Shown: piece after piece, positions 9,834-20,791 of the stretch | Numbering within the stretch: position 1 is the first letter of the stretch | Layout of the letters: each line of letters opens with the position of its first letter | NCBI GenBank assembly: GCA_016931995.1 | Contig: JAFGDS010000008.1 | Location: 1 to 64,000, forward strand | Source of the DNA: Pirellulales bacterium | GTDB taxonomy: Bacteria > Planctomycetota > Planctomycetia > Pirellulales > Thermoguttaceae | DNA: 64,000 nucleotides | Direction of reading: 5' to 3' | The notes under the pieces: model-generated | The model's database searches: none | Seen by the model: only the letters and a program-made list of their open reading frames with translations | What the model was told of the DNA's origin: nothing | Translations under genes and position numbers: made by a program

Positions 9834-11297
9834 TCAGACCTCTTCCGGCACGACGAAGCCTTCGCGGTACGCACGCGTCAACAGCGCGTTCGCCGAGTCG
9901 TTGGCGACGAATTTCTCGGTCTTCGGATCGAACTCGAGCGCCGGACCGAGCTGGTAGGTCGTCTCGGATAGCTTGACGCCGACCCCGTCGAGGTTTTCCT
10001 CGAGCGATCGGAAGCTCTCGACCACGCGGGGATTGTCGCCGAGTTGGTCGGGCGTCTTGCCGAAGGCCGCGCTCTGGCCCAGCCGGTAGGAAATGTTGCC
10101 CAAGTGGCACGGCGCGCACGAGTAATGCGCGTCGAGAATGTCGCCGTTAACGTCCTCGACCCGGCCGCCGCGCAGCGCGGCGATGAAGCTGCCGAACGGG
10201 CCGCCCGGCGTCACGCGGACGCCCTGATCGGGGATCCGCTCGGGGTCTCCGCCGCCGTTGGGATAGAACTTCTCGCCGGCAACGCGGCCTTCGGTCGTGT
10301 AAAATTCGTTGTCCACCCGATCGGGAAACTGCCTTTTGGCCCCCTGGGGCTTGCGGCGGACCAGACCGTGCGACTCGAACACCAAAAGCACGTCGCCGTA
10401 CTCGAACACGGAAAGGAGCATGTTGGGCGTTTCGGCCTGGTCCTTGTGGTCGGGCGTTTCCACCCAGCGTCCGCCCAGGCTCCAGACGCGGTTGGGTAGC
10501 GTCGCGTCCTTGATGGCCCAGCGGGCGACGTCCATCTGGTGCACGCCCTGGTTGCCGATCTCGCCGTTGCCAAAGTCCCAGAACCAGTGCCAGTTGTAGT
10601 GCACCAGGTTTTCGTTGTAGGGTCGCTTCTGGGCGGGGCCAAGCCAGATGTCGTAGTCGAGTTCCGTCGGCGGGGCGACGTCCGGCTTGAATCCAATGCT
10701 CCAGCGCGGCTTCGAGGCGTAGGCCTTCGACACGAGCAGCTTACCGTACTTGCCCGAGTGGATCGCCGCCATTTCGTTGGCGCGTCCTCGGTCGCTGCGC
10801 TGCTGGGTGCCGTGCTGAACGATTCGGCTGTACTTCCGCGCGGCTTCGACGGCCTTGCGGCCCTCGAACACGTTGTGGCAGCACGGTTTCTCGACGTAGA
10901 CGTGCTTTCCGGCCTGACATGCCCAAATCGTCATCAGGGCGTGCCAATGATTCGGCGTGGCGATCGAGACCGCGTCGATCGTGTCGTCCTCCAGCAACTT
11001 GCGAATGTCCTGGTAGCACTTGGGCGTATTGCCGGCCTTTTCCTTCACGTAGGCTGCTTTCTTGGCAAATAGGCGGCTATCGACGTCCACCAGAGCGGCC
11101 ACCTCGACGTTTTTGGCGTCGAGGAATCCCTGGATGTGGGCTCCGCCCCGGCCGTTGATGCCGGCCACCGCAATGCGGATGCGATCATTGGCCCCGAGCA
11201 CTCTGCCCGACGCGGTGGCGCCGGCAAACGCCCACGTTGCCCCAAGACCCATCGCGGCCGTCTGTTTCAGAAAGGTGCGTCGTGTTGGCTGGGACAT
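9834..11297 (-). CDS. Gfo/Idh/MocA-family oxidoreductase, Tat-exported
   Basis: A 487-aa NAD(P)-dependent dehydrogenase-like protein acting on sugars or cyclitols, with a twin-arginine signal (RRTFLKQTAAMGLGATWAFAG). The Rossmann motif is AVAGINGRGGAHIQGF, and the conserved EKP motif appears in HVYVEKPCCHN. The C-terminal half matches the bacterial Gfo/Idh/MocA substrate domain, with WHWFWDFGNGEIGNQGVHQMDVARW. GAGGAGA precedes the ATG by about 5 bp. It is convergent with the MCP gene, with only 8 bp between stops. Planctomycetes encode dozens of such exported paralogues, so the substrate cannot be assigned. Confidence 0.92.
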   Translation of the reverse strand: MSQPTRRTFLKQTAAMGLGATWAFAGATASGRVLGANDRIRIAVAGINGRGGAHIQGFLDAKNVEVAALVDVDSRLFAKKAAYVKEKAGNTPKCYQDIRKLLEDDTIDAVSIATPNHWHALMTIWACQAGKHVYVEKPCCHNVFEGRKAVEAARKYSRIVQHGTQQRSDRGRANEMAAIHSGKYGKLLVSKAYASKPRWSIGFKPDVAPPTELDYDIWLGPAQKRPYNENLVHYNWHWFWDFGNGEIGNQGVHQMDVARWAIKDATLPNRVWSLGGRWVETPDHKDQAETPNMLLSVFEYGDVLLVFESHGLVRRKPQGAKRQFPDRVDNEFYTTEGRVAGEKFYPNGGGDPERIPDQGVRVTPGGPFGSFIAALRGGRVEDVNGDILDAHYSCAPCHLGNISYRLGQSAAFGKTPDQLGDNPRVVESFRSLEENLDGVGVKLSETTYQLGPALEFDPKTEKFVANDSANALLTRAYREGFVVPEEV

Positions 11298-11680
11298 GAT
11301 CTCTCCTCATGTTGGATTGAAGGATGGCGGGAGGCGCCCTGAGAGCCGAAGCCAAAGCGGCGTGTCCGGAAGGGCTCCTGGGCGCGTCGCGCGCGGGCTC
11401 CACGGCCACCGTAGGATGGTCCCGTGGAGGCGCAGGGCACACGCCGCGCGATTCATCGCGGGGGCGCGGATGGCCGGCCCCCGGCAGGTACATCCCCTAT
11501 TGGACCACCGCCGCGAGGCGTTGTCCAGTGGCTGGGTGACGGACCATGTTCGGCAGCGAGGGGTCCTTCTAGGGGGTGGTAACTATATCCACCGAAGCGG
11601 TTATCCACGCGGGGCAGTGTAGTGAGCTAGGTTTGTGATGGTGGGTTCTTTTTTCGGCAGGTGTGGGTTCCGAGAAGACC
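11298..11680. other. Divergent intergenic region without recognised gene
   Basis: About 380 bp between the divergent oxidoreductase and FliL-like genes. It must contain both promoters. It holds short GC-rich palindromes only, and none of the dispersed repeat families. No small ORF with a convincing ribosome-binding site was found. Confidence 0.45.
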
Positions 11681-12379
11681 ATGTCCGCGGATCGGCCACA
11701 AGAGCGTTCTTCCGGCGGGCGGAAACCGGCCCGCGGTGGCACCGGCCGCCGCGGTGATCCGGCGGACGGGACCGCACCGGAGAAGAACCCCGCAAAGCTT
11801 CGAAAGGTCGCCGCGGCCGACCACGTCAGTTGGCGGCGCACGGCCGTCCTGTTCTCCGTGTTCGTCATTCTGCTCGTCCTGATCGGTCTGACCGGAAGTC
11901 GAGCCACCAGCAGCATCAGCCGATGGGTCGGACGGTCGGTCTTCTTCCGCTCGGGTGGTTCCGGCTGGGGAGTCCATCCCAACGCGGAGGTCAGCGATCT
12001 GGCTTTCGAGGACGGCTGGGCCGAACTGGGGCAATTCAACGTGAAGGTCTTCGAACCGGCCTCGCGGCGCCGGTTTCGGGCTGAGTTCAAGCTGGAAGGG
12101 GCAATCGACTGCAAGGACGAGGCGTCGTTCCAGGACTTCATGCAGCGAAACCACCGCTTTTTTCGCGAGCAGGTCACCATCGCCATCCGCACCTCGCCCA
12201 CGGCGGACCTCAACGACCCGGAGCATCGCATCCTCCGCAAGCGGATTCTCGCCCGGGTCAATCGCGCGTTGGGGCGTCCCTTTTTGACGTCGGTGGAACT
12301 GCCCGGCTTCACGCTCTACGAATCGATTGCCGAGAGCGGCCTGCAACGCGTTCAGCCGGAAGCCGGCGCGGCGCCGTAG
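11681..12379 (+). CDS. Single-span membrane protein with FliL-like C-terminal domain
   Basis: A 232-aa protein. Residues 1-50 are polar and basic, one TM segment follows at about 55-75 (TAVLFSVFVILLVLIGLTG), and the rest is a soluble domain. The last 90 residues, with FFREQVTIAIRTSPTADL, DPEHRILRKRILARVNRALG and SVELPGFTLYES, resemble the FliL / stomatin-like fold of flagellar stator-associated FliL. No flagellar genes are adjacent. A GTG at 11663 is an alternative start with a weak ribosome-binding site; ATG 11681 has GAGAAG nearby. FliL-like proteins without flagella are frequent in planctomycetes and their role is unclear. The similarity is judged by eye and is moderate. Confidence 0.6.
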   Translation: MSADRPQERSSGGRKPARGGTGRRGDPADGTAPEKNPAKLRKVAAADHVSWRRTAVLFSVFVILLVLIGLTGSRATSSISRWVGRSVFFRSGGSGWGVHPNAEVSDLAFEDGWAELGQFNVKVFEPASRRRFRAEFKLEGAIDCKDEASFQDFMQRNHRFFREQVTIAIRTSPTADLNDPEHRILRKRILARVNRALGRPFLTSVELPGFTLYESIAESGLQRVQPEAGAAP

Positions 12380-12503
12380 CGCCGCCGACGTTCAGCGCGA
12401 CTTGGGCTTGAATGCCACTTCCAGCAAATCGTTGCCGGAAGGCCGAGATGCCGCTTGCGGCTTCGCAATCCAGTATGCAGACACGCACTTCCTGGAAGTC
12501 GCG

Positions 12504-15050
<2,547 letters not shown>

Positions 15051-15087
15051 GCCTTGCTGTTCCGTTGGATTGCGTGGTTGACTTCGT

Positions 15088-15678
15088 TCAGGCTGCCCTT
15101 CTCGTTTGGACCGGAACCGCATCCGGCTCGAGGGAGGCACGGCGGCTTTCCGCTCGGGCCTCGGCCAGGCATTCGCGCTCCCGGCCGATCTCCAACTCCC
15201 ATTTCCGCGACTCTTCCATCCGCTCCAGCCGATCCAGTTCCTCGTCGGCTTCGTCCCACTGGCCCGTGCGCCTCAGCACGGAGGCCAGCATCAGCCGAAC
15301 GTCCACGTCCCGCGGATTCGCCCGGAGCATCCGACCCAGAAGCCGTTGGGTTTCGTACCAATCCTGTTGCAGGTAATGCTCCACGGCCTGGTCGAAGGCA
15401 TCCGGCTGGACCGCCGACCGAACCCCGCCCGGCTCGCGCCGGATTCGGCTGACGCTGTACACGGCCGATACGAGCCAGACCAGCGCCAACCCCATCCACA
15501 CAATACTACGCACCGGGGGGGTAAACGGTTCCATTTCGTTCCAGACGAGGCTGGTGGCCAAGGCAAGGTTCACCAAAGCGGCAAACCCCACGGCCACAAC
15601 CATCCCCCCCCACGCTCCCCGCTGCCAAACGTGTGGAAGGCCCGGCCACAAAAAAACACCCCACGGTATCCTGCCCAT
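15088..15678 (-). CDS. Membrane protein with C-terminal tetratricopeptide segment
   Basis: A 196-aa protein with two predicted TM helices (GMVVAVGFAALVNLALATSLV and SIVWMGLALVWLVSAVYSV) followed by a TPR-like region (AVEHYLQQDWYETQRLLGRM, then ANPRDVDVRLMLASVLRRTG) and a charged coiled coil. It lies 37 bp upstream of clpC on the same strand, so the two may be co-transcribed. The start is uncertain: ATG 15702 and ATG 15678 are both possible, and CGGAG upstream slightly favours 15678. No function is assigned. A membrane anchor or adaptor for the adjacent ClpC is conceivable but only inferred from position. Confidence 0.68.
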   Translation of the reverse strand: MGRIPWGVFLWPGLPHVWQRGAWGGMVVAVGFAALVNLALATSLVWNEMEPFTPPVRSIVWMGLALVWLVSAVYSVSRIRREPGGVRSAVQPDAFDQAVEHYLQQDWYETQRLLGRMLRANPRDVDVRLMLASVLRRTGQWDEADEELDRLERMEESRKWELEIGRERECLAEARAESRRASLEPDAVPVQTRRAA

Positions 15679-15923
15679 GGCAACGTGCTCCGTATGGACC
15701 ATCCCTGCGGATCGGCCGGTAGTCGGCCGCCAAATTGTAACTCGCGGAAATAGGTGAATCAAGGCAACAAATATAAGGGGTTTAGGAGGTTTGCGTTGCG
15801 CAAGAATGACGGGAAATGCACGAAGAATGGATACCCAAAGCCGGGCGGGCACAGAGGAAACTGATACCCGCCACCAAGCGTCTGAAGGTTGCGACGAACC
15901 AGAAAATACCACTTGAGAGGGGC

Positions 15924-17624
15924 ATGTCTATTGCCAGTACTGCCCATTTGTGGCACATTGATACCATGAATAATGGTTACCCTCCAGGGCCCGCGTTCAC
16001 GGCGGGGGCACAGCGAGCACTGGGACTGGCCGCGGGGTGCGGCGCCGGGCGCGAGCCGGACTGGCTGGACGGGCCCGCGGTGCTGCTGGGCCTCTTGGGC
16101 GAGTCGGAATGCCGCGCCGCGGCCATGCTCGCGCGCCGCGGAATCGACGTCGCGGCTGTCCACCGTCGCTGGCCCGAGCTGACCGATCCGGCCAACCGGA
16201 CACCTTCGCCGCCGGTCCCCGATCCGTCGTGCCCGCCGCCGTGGCGGTTCACTCCCGACGTGGAAGCCTCGCTGCACCTGGCGACCGTTTGGCTGACCGA
16301 TCGCTGTTTTCCGGTCGAGTTGGCCACCGAGCACGTGCTCTTGGGACTCGTCCTGGGCGATCACGCGACGGGTGCATGGCTGAAGGCCCAAGGGTTCACG
16401 CCCGAGGTGATGGACGAGGAGCTCCGCCGTCTTTACGGCGAGCGCGCCGCGCCGCCGTGCGCCGATGGCATCGAATCGATCGAGGAGGATTTCGCCGGAC
16501 GGGAATCGGCCGCGGCGCCGTTTCAACCGGTTGCGCCGGAACCGAACGCCGCCGACGCGGCGCGCAACGCGGATTGGATGGGCGTTCTTCGGGTAATCGA
16601 CGCGGAGGCCAATCGGGCGAGCGAGGGGCTCCGCGTCGTGGAGGACTACGTTCGCTTCGTGCTGGACGACCGCCATCTGACCGAGCGGCTGAAACGACTT
16701 CGCCACGCCCTGAGCGAAGCCCTGACGCACGTGCCCATGGTCCATCGCTTGGCCGCCCGCGACACGCTTGCCGACGTGGGAACAAACGTATCGACGGGCC
16801 GCGAACGGCCGCGGACCGGTTGCCAAGACGTTGTGGCGGCTAATTTCGCCCGGGTGCAGGAGTCGCTGCGGAGCCTCGAGGAGTACGGCAAACTCTTTCC
16901 CGTCGGGGCAACACTGGATCTGGCGGCGCGGATGGAGCAGCTTCGCTACGAGAGCTACACGTTGCACCGCGCCGTCGAGACAATGCGCGCAAACCTGACG
17001 CGGCTGGCCGGGGCGCGGCTCTACGTTCTGATCGAAGGACAAGAGTCGCCCGAGGATTTCGACATCCTGGCGCGAGATCTGGTTCTTGCGGGCGTCGACG
17101 TCCTCCAATTGCGCGACAAGCGGCTGGCCGACCGCGAATTGCTAAGTCGCGCGAGGCTGCTGCGGCAGTTGACCCAGGGCAGCCAGACGCTCTTCGTGAT
17201 GAACGACCGGCCGGATCTGGCCGCGTTGGCCCGGGCCGACGGCGTCCACGTGGGTCAGGAGGAGCTATCGATCAAAGACGTCCGAGCGATCGTCGGGCCG
17301 GAGAGCCTCGTTGGCGTGTCCGTTCACGGCGTCGAGCAGGCCCGCGAGGCCGTGCTCGAAGGGGCGGACTACCTGGGCGTGGGGCCCACGTTCCCGTCGA
17401 AAACCAAGCCGTTCGAGACGTACCCGGGGCCGGACCTGCTCCGCGCGGTGGCCGCCGAGATCCGCTTGCCGGCGTTTGCCGTGGGCGGCATCGACGGCGA
17501 CAATGTTTCGGACGTTTTGGCGACGGGCTTCCGCCGAGTGGCCGTCGGCCGCAGTGTCACCGGCGCCGACAACCCCGCAACCGCCGTCGCCCGATTGCTC
17601 GAACTGCTCGGCCCGCGACCGTAG
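15924..17624 (+). CDS. thiE: Clp_N-like / ThiD2 / thiamine-phosphate synthase fusion
   Basis: A 566-aa fusion. Residues about 25-85 and 108-172 are two Clp_N-like repeats; the second has FTPDVEASLHLA and ATEHVLLGLVLGDHATGAWL, close to the ClpC pattern TEHILLGL. Residues about 219-359 are the ThiD2 domain (VLRVIDAEANRASEGLRVVE, NFARVQESLRSLEEYGKL), a family shown to act as HMP-phosphate kinase. Residues about 362-566 are ThiE, which joins HMP-PP and thiazole-P to thiamine phosphate: LQLRDKRLAD, FVMNDRPDLAALARADGVH, GVGPTFPSKTKPF and FAVGGID are intact. GAGAGGGG precedes ATG 15924; ATG 15966 is the alternative and still keeps both Clp_N-like repeats. No TPP riboswitch was recognised upstream. 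Confidence 0.88.
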   Translation: MSIASTAHLWHIDTMNNGYPPGPAFTAGAQRALGLAAGCGAGREPDWLDGPAVLLGLLGESECRAAAMLARRGIDVAAVHRRWPELTDPANRTPSPPVPDPSCPPPWRFTPDVEASLHLATVWLTDRCFPVELATEHVLLGLVLGDHATGAWLKAQGFTPEVMDEELRRLYGERAAPPCADGIESIEEDFAGRESAAAPFQPVAPEPNAADAARNADWMGVLRVIDAEANRASEGLRVVEDYVRFVLDDRHLTERLKRLRHALSEALTHVPMVHRLAARDTLADVGTNVSTGRERPRTGCQDVVAANFARVQESLRSLEEYGKLFPVGATLDLAARMEQLRYESYTLHRAVETMRANLTRLAGARLYVLIEGQESPEDFDILARDLVLAGVDVLQLRDKRLADRELLSRARLLRQLTQGSQTLFVMNDRPDLAALARADGVHVGQEELSIKDVRAIVGPESLVGVSVHGVEQAREAVLEGADYLGVGPTFPSKTKPFETYPGPDLLRAVAAEIRLPAFAVGGIDGDNVSDVLATGFRRVAVGRSVTGADNPATAVARLLELLGPRP

Positions 17625-17628
17625 AGCG

Positions 17629-18240
17629 TCACAGATCGAATCGGATCGCGCCTTCGTCCATTCCCTTGGCGTCGTTGGCGACCTCGATGCCGAGGATCGT
17701 CTCGTCGTTGAAGCGGGCAGGCACCTTCATCTTGTCGCTGGTGATCTTGACCTTGTACAGCCCGGGGGCCATGCCCGGGGGCGACCCGCCGGGGATCGTC
17801 ATGGACACGTTGCCCCGCTGGTCAGTCGTGCCCTCGGCGGCTTTGACGTTGGGACCGAGGAACGCTTCCGGCTCGAAGACCACCTTCGCGCCAGACAGGG
17901 GTCGGCCCTGATAATTGAACACGCAACTGACCAACATCAAGCCGAGCCTCGAATCCTGCCATTGTTTGATGCGGGCGGTCACCTCCTCGGCGCTGACGCC
18001 CTTGTCGCCGTTCGCGTCGAGCTTGTCGATCGCGGCCTTCAGCGACGGCGCCTTGGCCAGCTCGTCGCCGGCCACCTTGCCGTCCTTGTTCGTGTCGTAC
18101 TGCGCCATCGCCGCTTCTCCGGCCGCGGACGCGTCGATGCTGGGCGGATAGACACGGGAGGGGCGCCGCGAGCATCCGCCGACAGCGGCCAACGTCACCA
18201 CCGCCAGGAGCACAACCGGTATCTTCATGCGAGCGATCAT
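17629..18240 (-). CDS. EF-hand lipoprotein with carboxypeptidase-regulatory-like domain
   Basis: A 203-aa secreted lipoprotein with lipobox LAAVGGC near residue 23. Two EF-hand loops follow, DTNKDGKVAGDE (complete) and DANGDKGVSAEE (slightly irregular), so calcium binding is plausible. The C-terminal half (LVSCVFNYQGRPLSGAKVVF, then TTDQRGNVSMTIPGG and GLYKVKITSD) resembles transthyretin/CarboxypepD_reg beta-sandwich domains common in planctomycete lipoproteins. GGTGG sits 7 bp before the ATG. It converges with the thiE fusion, with 4 bp between stop codons. Specific function is unknown. Confidence 0.8.
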   Translation of the reverse strand: MIARMKIPVVLLAVVTLAAVGGCSRRPSRVYPPSIDASAAGEAAMAQYDTNKDGKVAGDELAKAPSLKAAIDKLDANGDKGVSAEEVTARIKQWQDSRLGLMLVSCVFNYQGRPLSGAKVVFEPEAFLGPNVKAAEGTTDQRGNVSMTIPGGSPPGMAPGLYKVKITSDKMKVPARFNDETILGIEVANDAKGMDEGAIRFDL

Positions 18241-18501
18241 GGTTCAACCACCTTCTTGGAAACGGGGCAGAAGAAACCCTATCCAGGACAAGAAGTACAG
18301 GCTAGCAGACGGGCCCGAGGCTGTCAAAGGGCACGACGCCGTCAAACGGTGCCCCGCGCGCCCCGTCCACGCTTGCATGAGGGTGTCCGGTGAATGGGGA
18401 GGGCGAGCCTCCCGCCGAGCCGTGTTCTCGATAGATCCTCAGCCCGACGGGAGCCTCGCCCCAGCCGAAAACCCCGCATTGTCGCGAAGGTGGCTTGGCG
18501 G

Positions 18502-18930
18502 CTACTTGACGGCATCCGCCTTGGCCGCTTGTGGCTCCGCGCCATCTTTCTTCGTGGCGACGGCCTTCTTTCGCTTGGCCTTGGCTGCCTCCTTGATGGT
18601 GGCCAGTTCTTTGCGTTGCTCCGGCGTGAGCACGGCCTCGATCTTTTGATCGCGCTGGTCCATGAGGACCTGAAGCTGGGCCTTGAGTTCTTGGATTTTC
18701 GGGCCGTACTCCTTTTGGATGGCGTAAATCCGCTCCCGCTGCTTCTCGTCGACGATCTTGCCGTAGTGGGCGGGCAGACGGAGCTGCACTGGTTTTTTCG
18801 CCGCGGCCTTCTCGGCCGCCGGTTCCGCATTGCCCTTTGTCGTATCCGCCGTCAAGGCCGGTTGAACCGCCATCAAACCGAGGACGATCACCGCGCAGCC
18901 CAAACCGCCCAGAAGTCGTTGTTTCGCCAT
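18502..18930 (-). CDS. Small secreted helical protein with LTxxQ motif (Spy/CpxP-like)
   Basis: A 142-aa exported protein. Its signal peptide is RLLGGLGCAVIVLGLMAVQP with cleavage near ALTAD. A predominantly helical charged body carries LTPEQRKELATIKEAAK, which matches the LTxxQ motif of Spy/CpxP periplasmic chaperones, and a Lys/Ala-rich C-terminus. The region KIVDEKQRERIYAIQKEYGP likely forms an antiparallel helix. In Spy-type proteins such helices bind unfolded clients or metals; here only the motif and composition support the call. It is probably monocistronic and is separated by 260 bp from the EF-hand lipoprotein gene. Confidence 0.72.
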   Translation of the reverse strand: MAKQRLLGGLGCAVIVLGLMAVQPALTADTTKGNAEPAAEKAAAKKPVQLRLPAHYGKIVDEKQRERIYAIQKEYGPKIQELKAQLQVLMDQRDQKIEAVLTPEQRKELATIKEAAKAKRKKAVATKKDGAEPQAAKADAVK

Positions 18931-19528
18931 GCCAGTCTCCTTTCGCTGAATTGAACACTAGTCATACCGGGGGAGAACTAGTGTATCGTAACAGGTAGCC
19001 ATTGGGCACGGAAGATACCCCCACCAAAATCCGTATCTTCCATGGGGCACCACTGTCCGCTGGTCGGCGATCATCCACGGCGGCGATTGGGGCGGGCGCG
19101 GCGACAAGAAAGAGAAAACGGTCCCCCCCTTTGTCCCGCGGGATGTTGCGCCCGCTGCCCCGTTCAAAGGAAGGAACCGTTGGTGGTTTGGCCCTGGCGG
19201 TTTTTGAATCCGCTATGTCAGCCGATCCCAAAATCGGCCGTTCAGCACGACGATCTTCATGCGGTTTCCCGCAAATCGGGGGTCCGCTCATGACTGAGCC
19301 GACTGCCCCTTTCCGTCGGCCGCGTCGTGGCTTACAGTCGGAGTCCCATCAAGCGGCAGCTCCGGCCGCCCTCGGCTGTGCAAATAGCCCAGCACAGCCG
19401 AGGGCGGCCGTGCCACAGGGCGGATCGCAACTGATGGTCGGGGCTCGCGGCGCGGCACGGCCACGGCTACAATGATGGTCCGGACCCGCCGCCCCGCATC
19501 TCCCCTCATACCCCCCTGGAGGTCTGCC
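18931..19528. other. Long divergent intergenic region with a family B repeat
   Basis: About 600 bp lie between divergent genes. The only structured element seen is the family B inverted repeat at 19364-19417. The sequence around 18960 has a weak CACTAG/CTAGTG inverted pair. Open frames here lack ribosome-binding sites and known domains and are probably not coding. Confidence 0.5.
19364..19417. repeat. Inverted repeat, family B (GGCCGCCCTCGGCTGTG)
   Basis: The left arm GGCCGCCCTCGGCTGTG pairs with the right arm CACAGCCGAGGGCGGCC, which continues GTGCCAC. The loop contains CAAATAGCCCAG. The copies at 22426-22489 and 42871-42934 share arms and, in the third copy, a near-identical loop in reverse orientation (CTGGGCAATTTG). 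This shows that the unit is an about 60-bp element rather than just a palindrome. Confidence 0.85.
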
Positions 19529-20791
19529 ATGTCCGCCACGAACAACATTCCCGATTCCGATAACCCCACCCGGCGTGGCTTCCTGAAGACGGCGGCGGTT
19601 GCCGGGGCGGCGGTCCTGGCCCCGGCGGTTTCGCGCGGGGCGCCGGGGGCGAACGACCGGCTCGGCGTCGGGTTCATCGGCACGGGCGGACGCTGCGGCG
19701 CCCACATGGAGATCGTCAACAACCTGAAGAAGGATGGGCTGGTCGAGCCCGTGGCCGTGTGCGACGTGTACGAGCCGCGCCTGCGCGAGGCCGCCCGGAT
19801 CACCGGCGGAAAGCCCTATCGCCACCACGAGGACCTGCTGGCCGATCCGAACGTGGATATCGTTTGCATCGCCACGCCCGACCGGCTTCACGCCCCGCAG
19901 GCAATCGACGCGGTTCGGGCGGGCAAGGACGTCTACGTCGAGAAGCCGCTGACCCACTGGGCCCAGTTCGACCTGGCCAGGAAGCTCGGCGAGGAGGCCG
20001 CCAAGCACGGGCGGATCGTTCAGGTGGGCACGCAATACGTCGCCGACGACAACTACGCCAAAGTCCGCCAGATGATCCAAGAGGGCATCATCGGCAAGCC
20101 GGTCCACGTCGAGTTGGGCTACTACCGCCGTGGCGATTGGGGCGAGCGGATGCCCATTCCGGACCCCGTCGCCCAGCCCGGGCCAGACCTGGATTGGGAG
20201 CGGTTCCTCGGCGACGCCCCGAAGGTGCCCTTTAGCGTGTCGCGGTTTTTCCAGTGGCGTCTGTACTGGGACTACGCCGGCGGGCCGGCCACCGATCTGT
20301 TGGTGCACATGTTCACGCCCGTGTTTTGCCTGCTGGGACTCAGTTTTCCCCAGCGGGTGATGGGCGGCGGCGGCACGTTCCAATACAACCGCGAGGTGCC
20401 CGACCAGTGCAACATCATCGCCGACTACGCCGACGGGCCGAGCGTCGTGATGATGAACACGCTCTCGAATCACGTGCCCAGCGACACGAAGATCCGCGGC
20501 ACGGACGGCCTTATCACGTGGAAGGCCCTGGGCACGCCCGAGTGTAAGGGCATCCGCATCGTGCCCTTTGCCGAGGGGAAGAAGGAGATATTCCTGCCGT
20601 GGCAAGGCATGGGCGACACCGCGCGGCTGTGGACGAACCTGATCGAGTGCGTCAAGTCGCGCAAGGCGCCCTACAGCTCGATCGAGACTGCCGTGCGCGT
20701 GCAAGCGCCCCTGTCGATGGCCATTCTCGCCCATCGCGAGAACAAGGTGGCTTTGTTCGATCGCGAGGCGCAGGCGATCAAGCTGGTGTGA
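19529..20791 (+). CDS. Gfo/Idh/MocA-family oxidoreductase, Tat-exported
   Basis: A 420-aa dehydrogenase-like protein with twin-arginine leader TRRGFLKTAAVAGAAVLAP. The NAD-binding glycine motif is GVGFIGTGGRCGAHMEI, and DVYVEKPLTHW holds the conserved EKP lysine. The C-terminal domain includes YWDYAGGPATDLLVHM, as in exported planctomycete paralogues. GGAGG lies 7 bp before the ATG; an upstream frame extension is not supported. It differs clearly from the paralogue at 9.8-11.3 kb. Its 3' end overlaps the convergent GH172 gene by 14 bp. The substrate, probably a sugar or cyclitol, is unknown; a neighbouring glycosidase-like protein fits carbohydrate use. Confidence 0.92.
   Translation: MSATNNIPDSDNPTRRGFLKTAAVAGAAVLAPAVSRGAPGANDRLGVGFIGTGGRCGAHMEIVNNLKKDGLVEPVAVCDVYEPRLREAARITGGKPYRHHEDLLADPNVDIVCIATPDRLHAPQAIDAVRAGKDVYVEKPLTHWAQFDLARKLGEEAAKHGRIVQVGTQYVADDNYAKVRQMIQEGIIGKPVHVELGYYRRGDWGERMPIPDPVAQPGPDLDWERFLGDAPKVPFSVSRFFQWRLYWDYAGGPATDLLVHMFTPVFCLLGLSFPQRVMGGGGTFQYNREVPDQCNIIADYADGPSVVMMNTLSNHVPSDTKIRGTDGLITWKALGTPECKGIRIVPFAEGKKEIFLPWQGMGDTARLWTNLIECVKSRKAPYSSIETAVRVQAPLSMAILAHRENKVALFDREAQAIKLV

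Noticed and set aside
15760-15965. TPP riboswitch upstream of the thiE fusion
   Set aside because: The conserved CTGAGA and CCTGATCTGG-type elements were looked for and not found.
18958-18990. Short CACTAG/CTAGTG inverted pair as an operator
   Set aside because: Only 6 bp per arm, a single copy and no nearby regulator gene; chance is a sufficient explanation.
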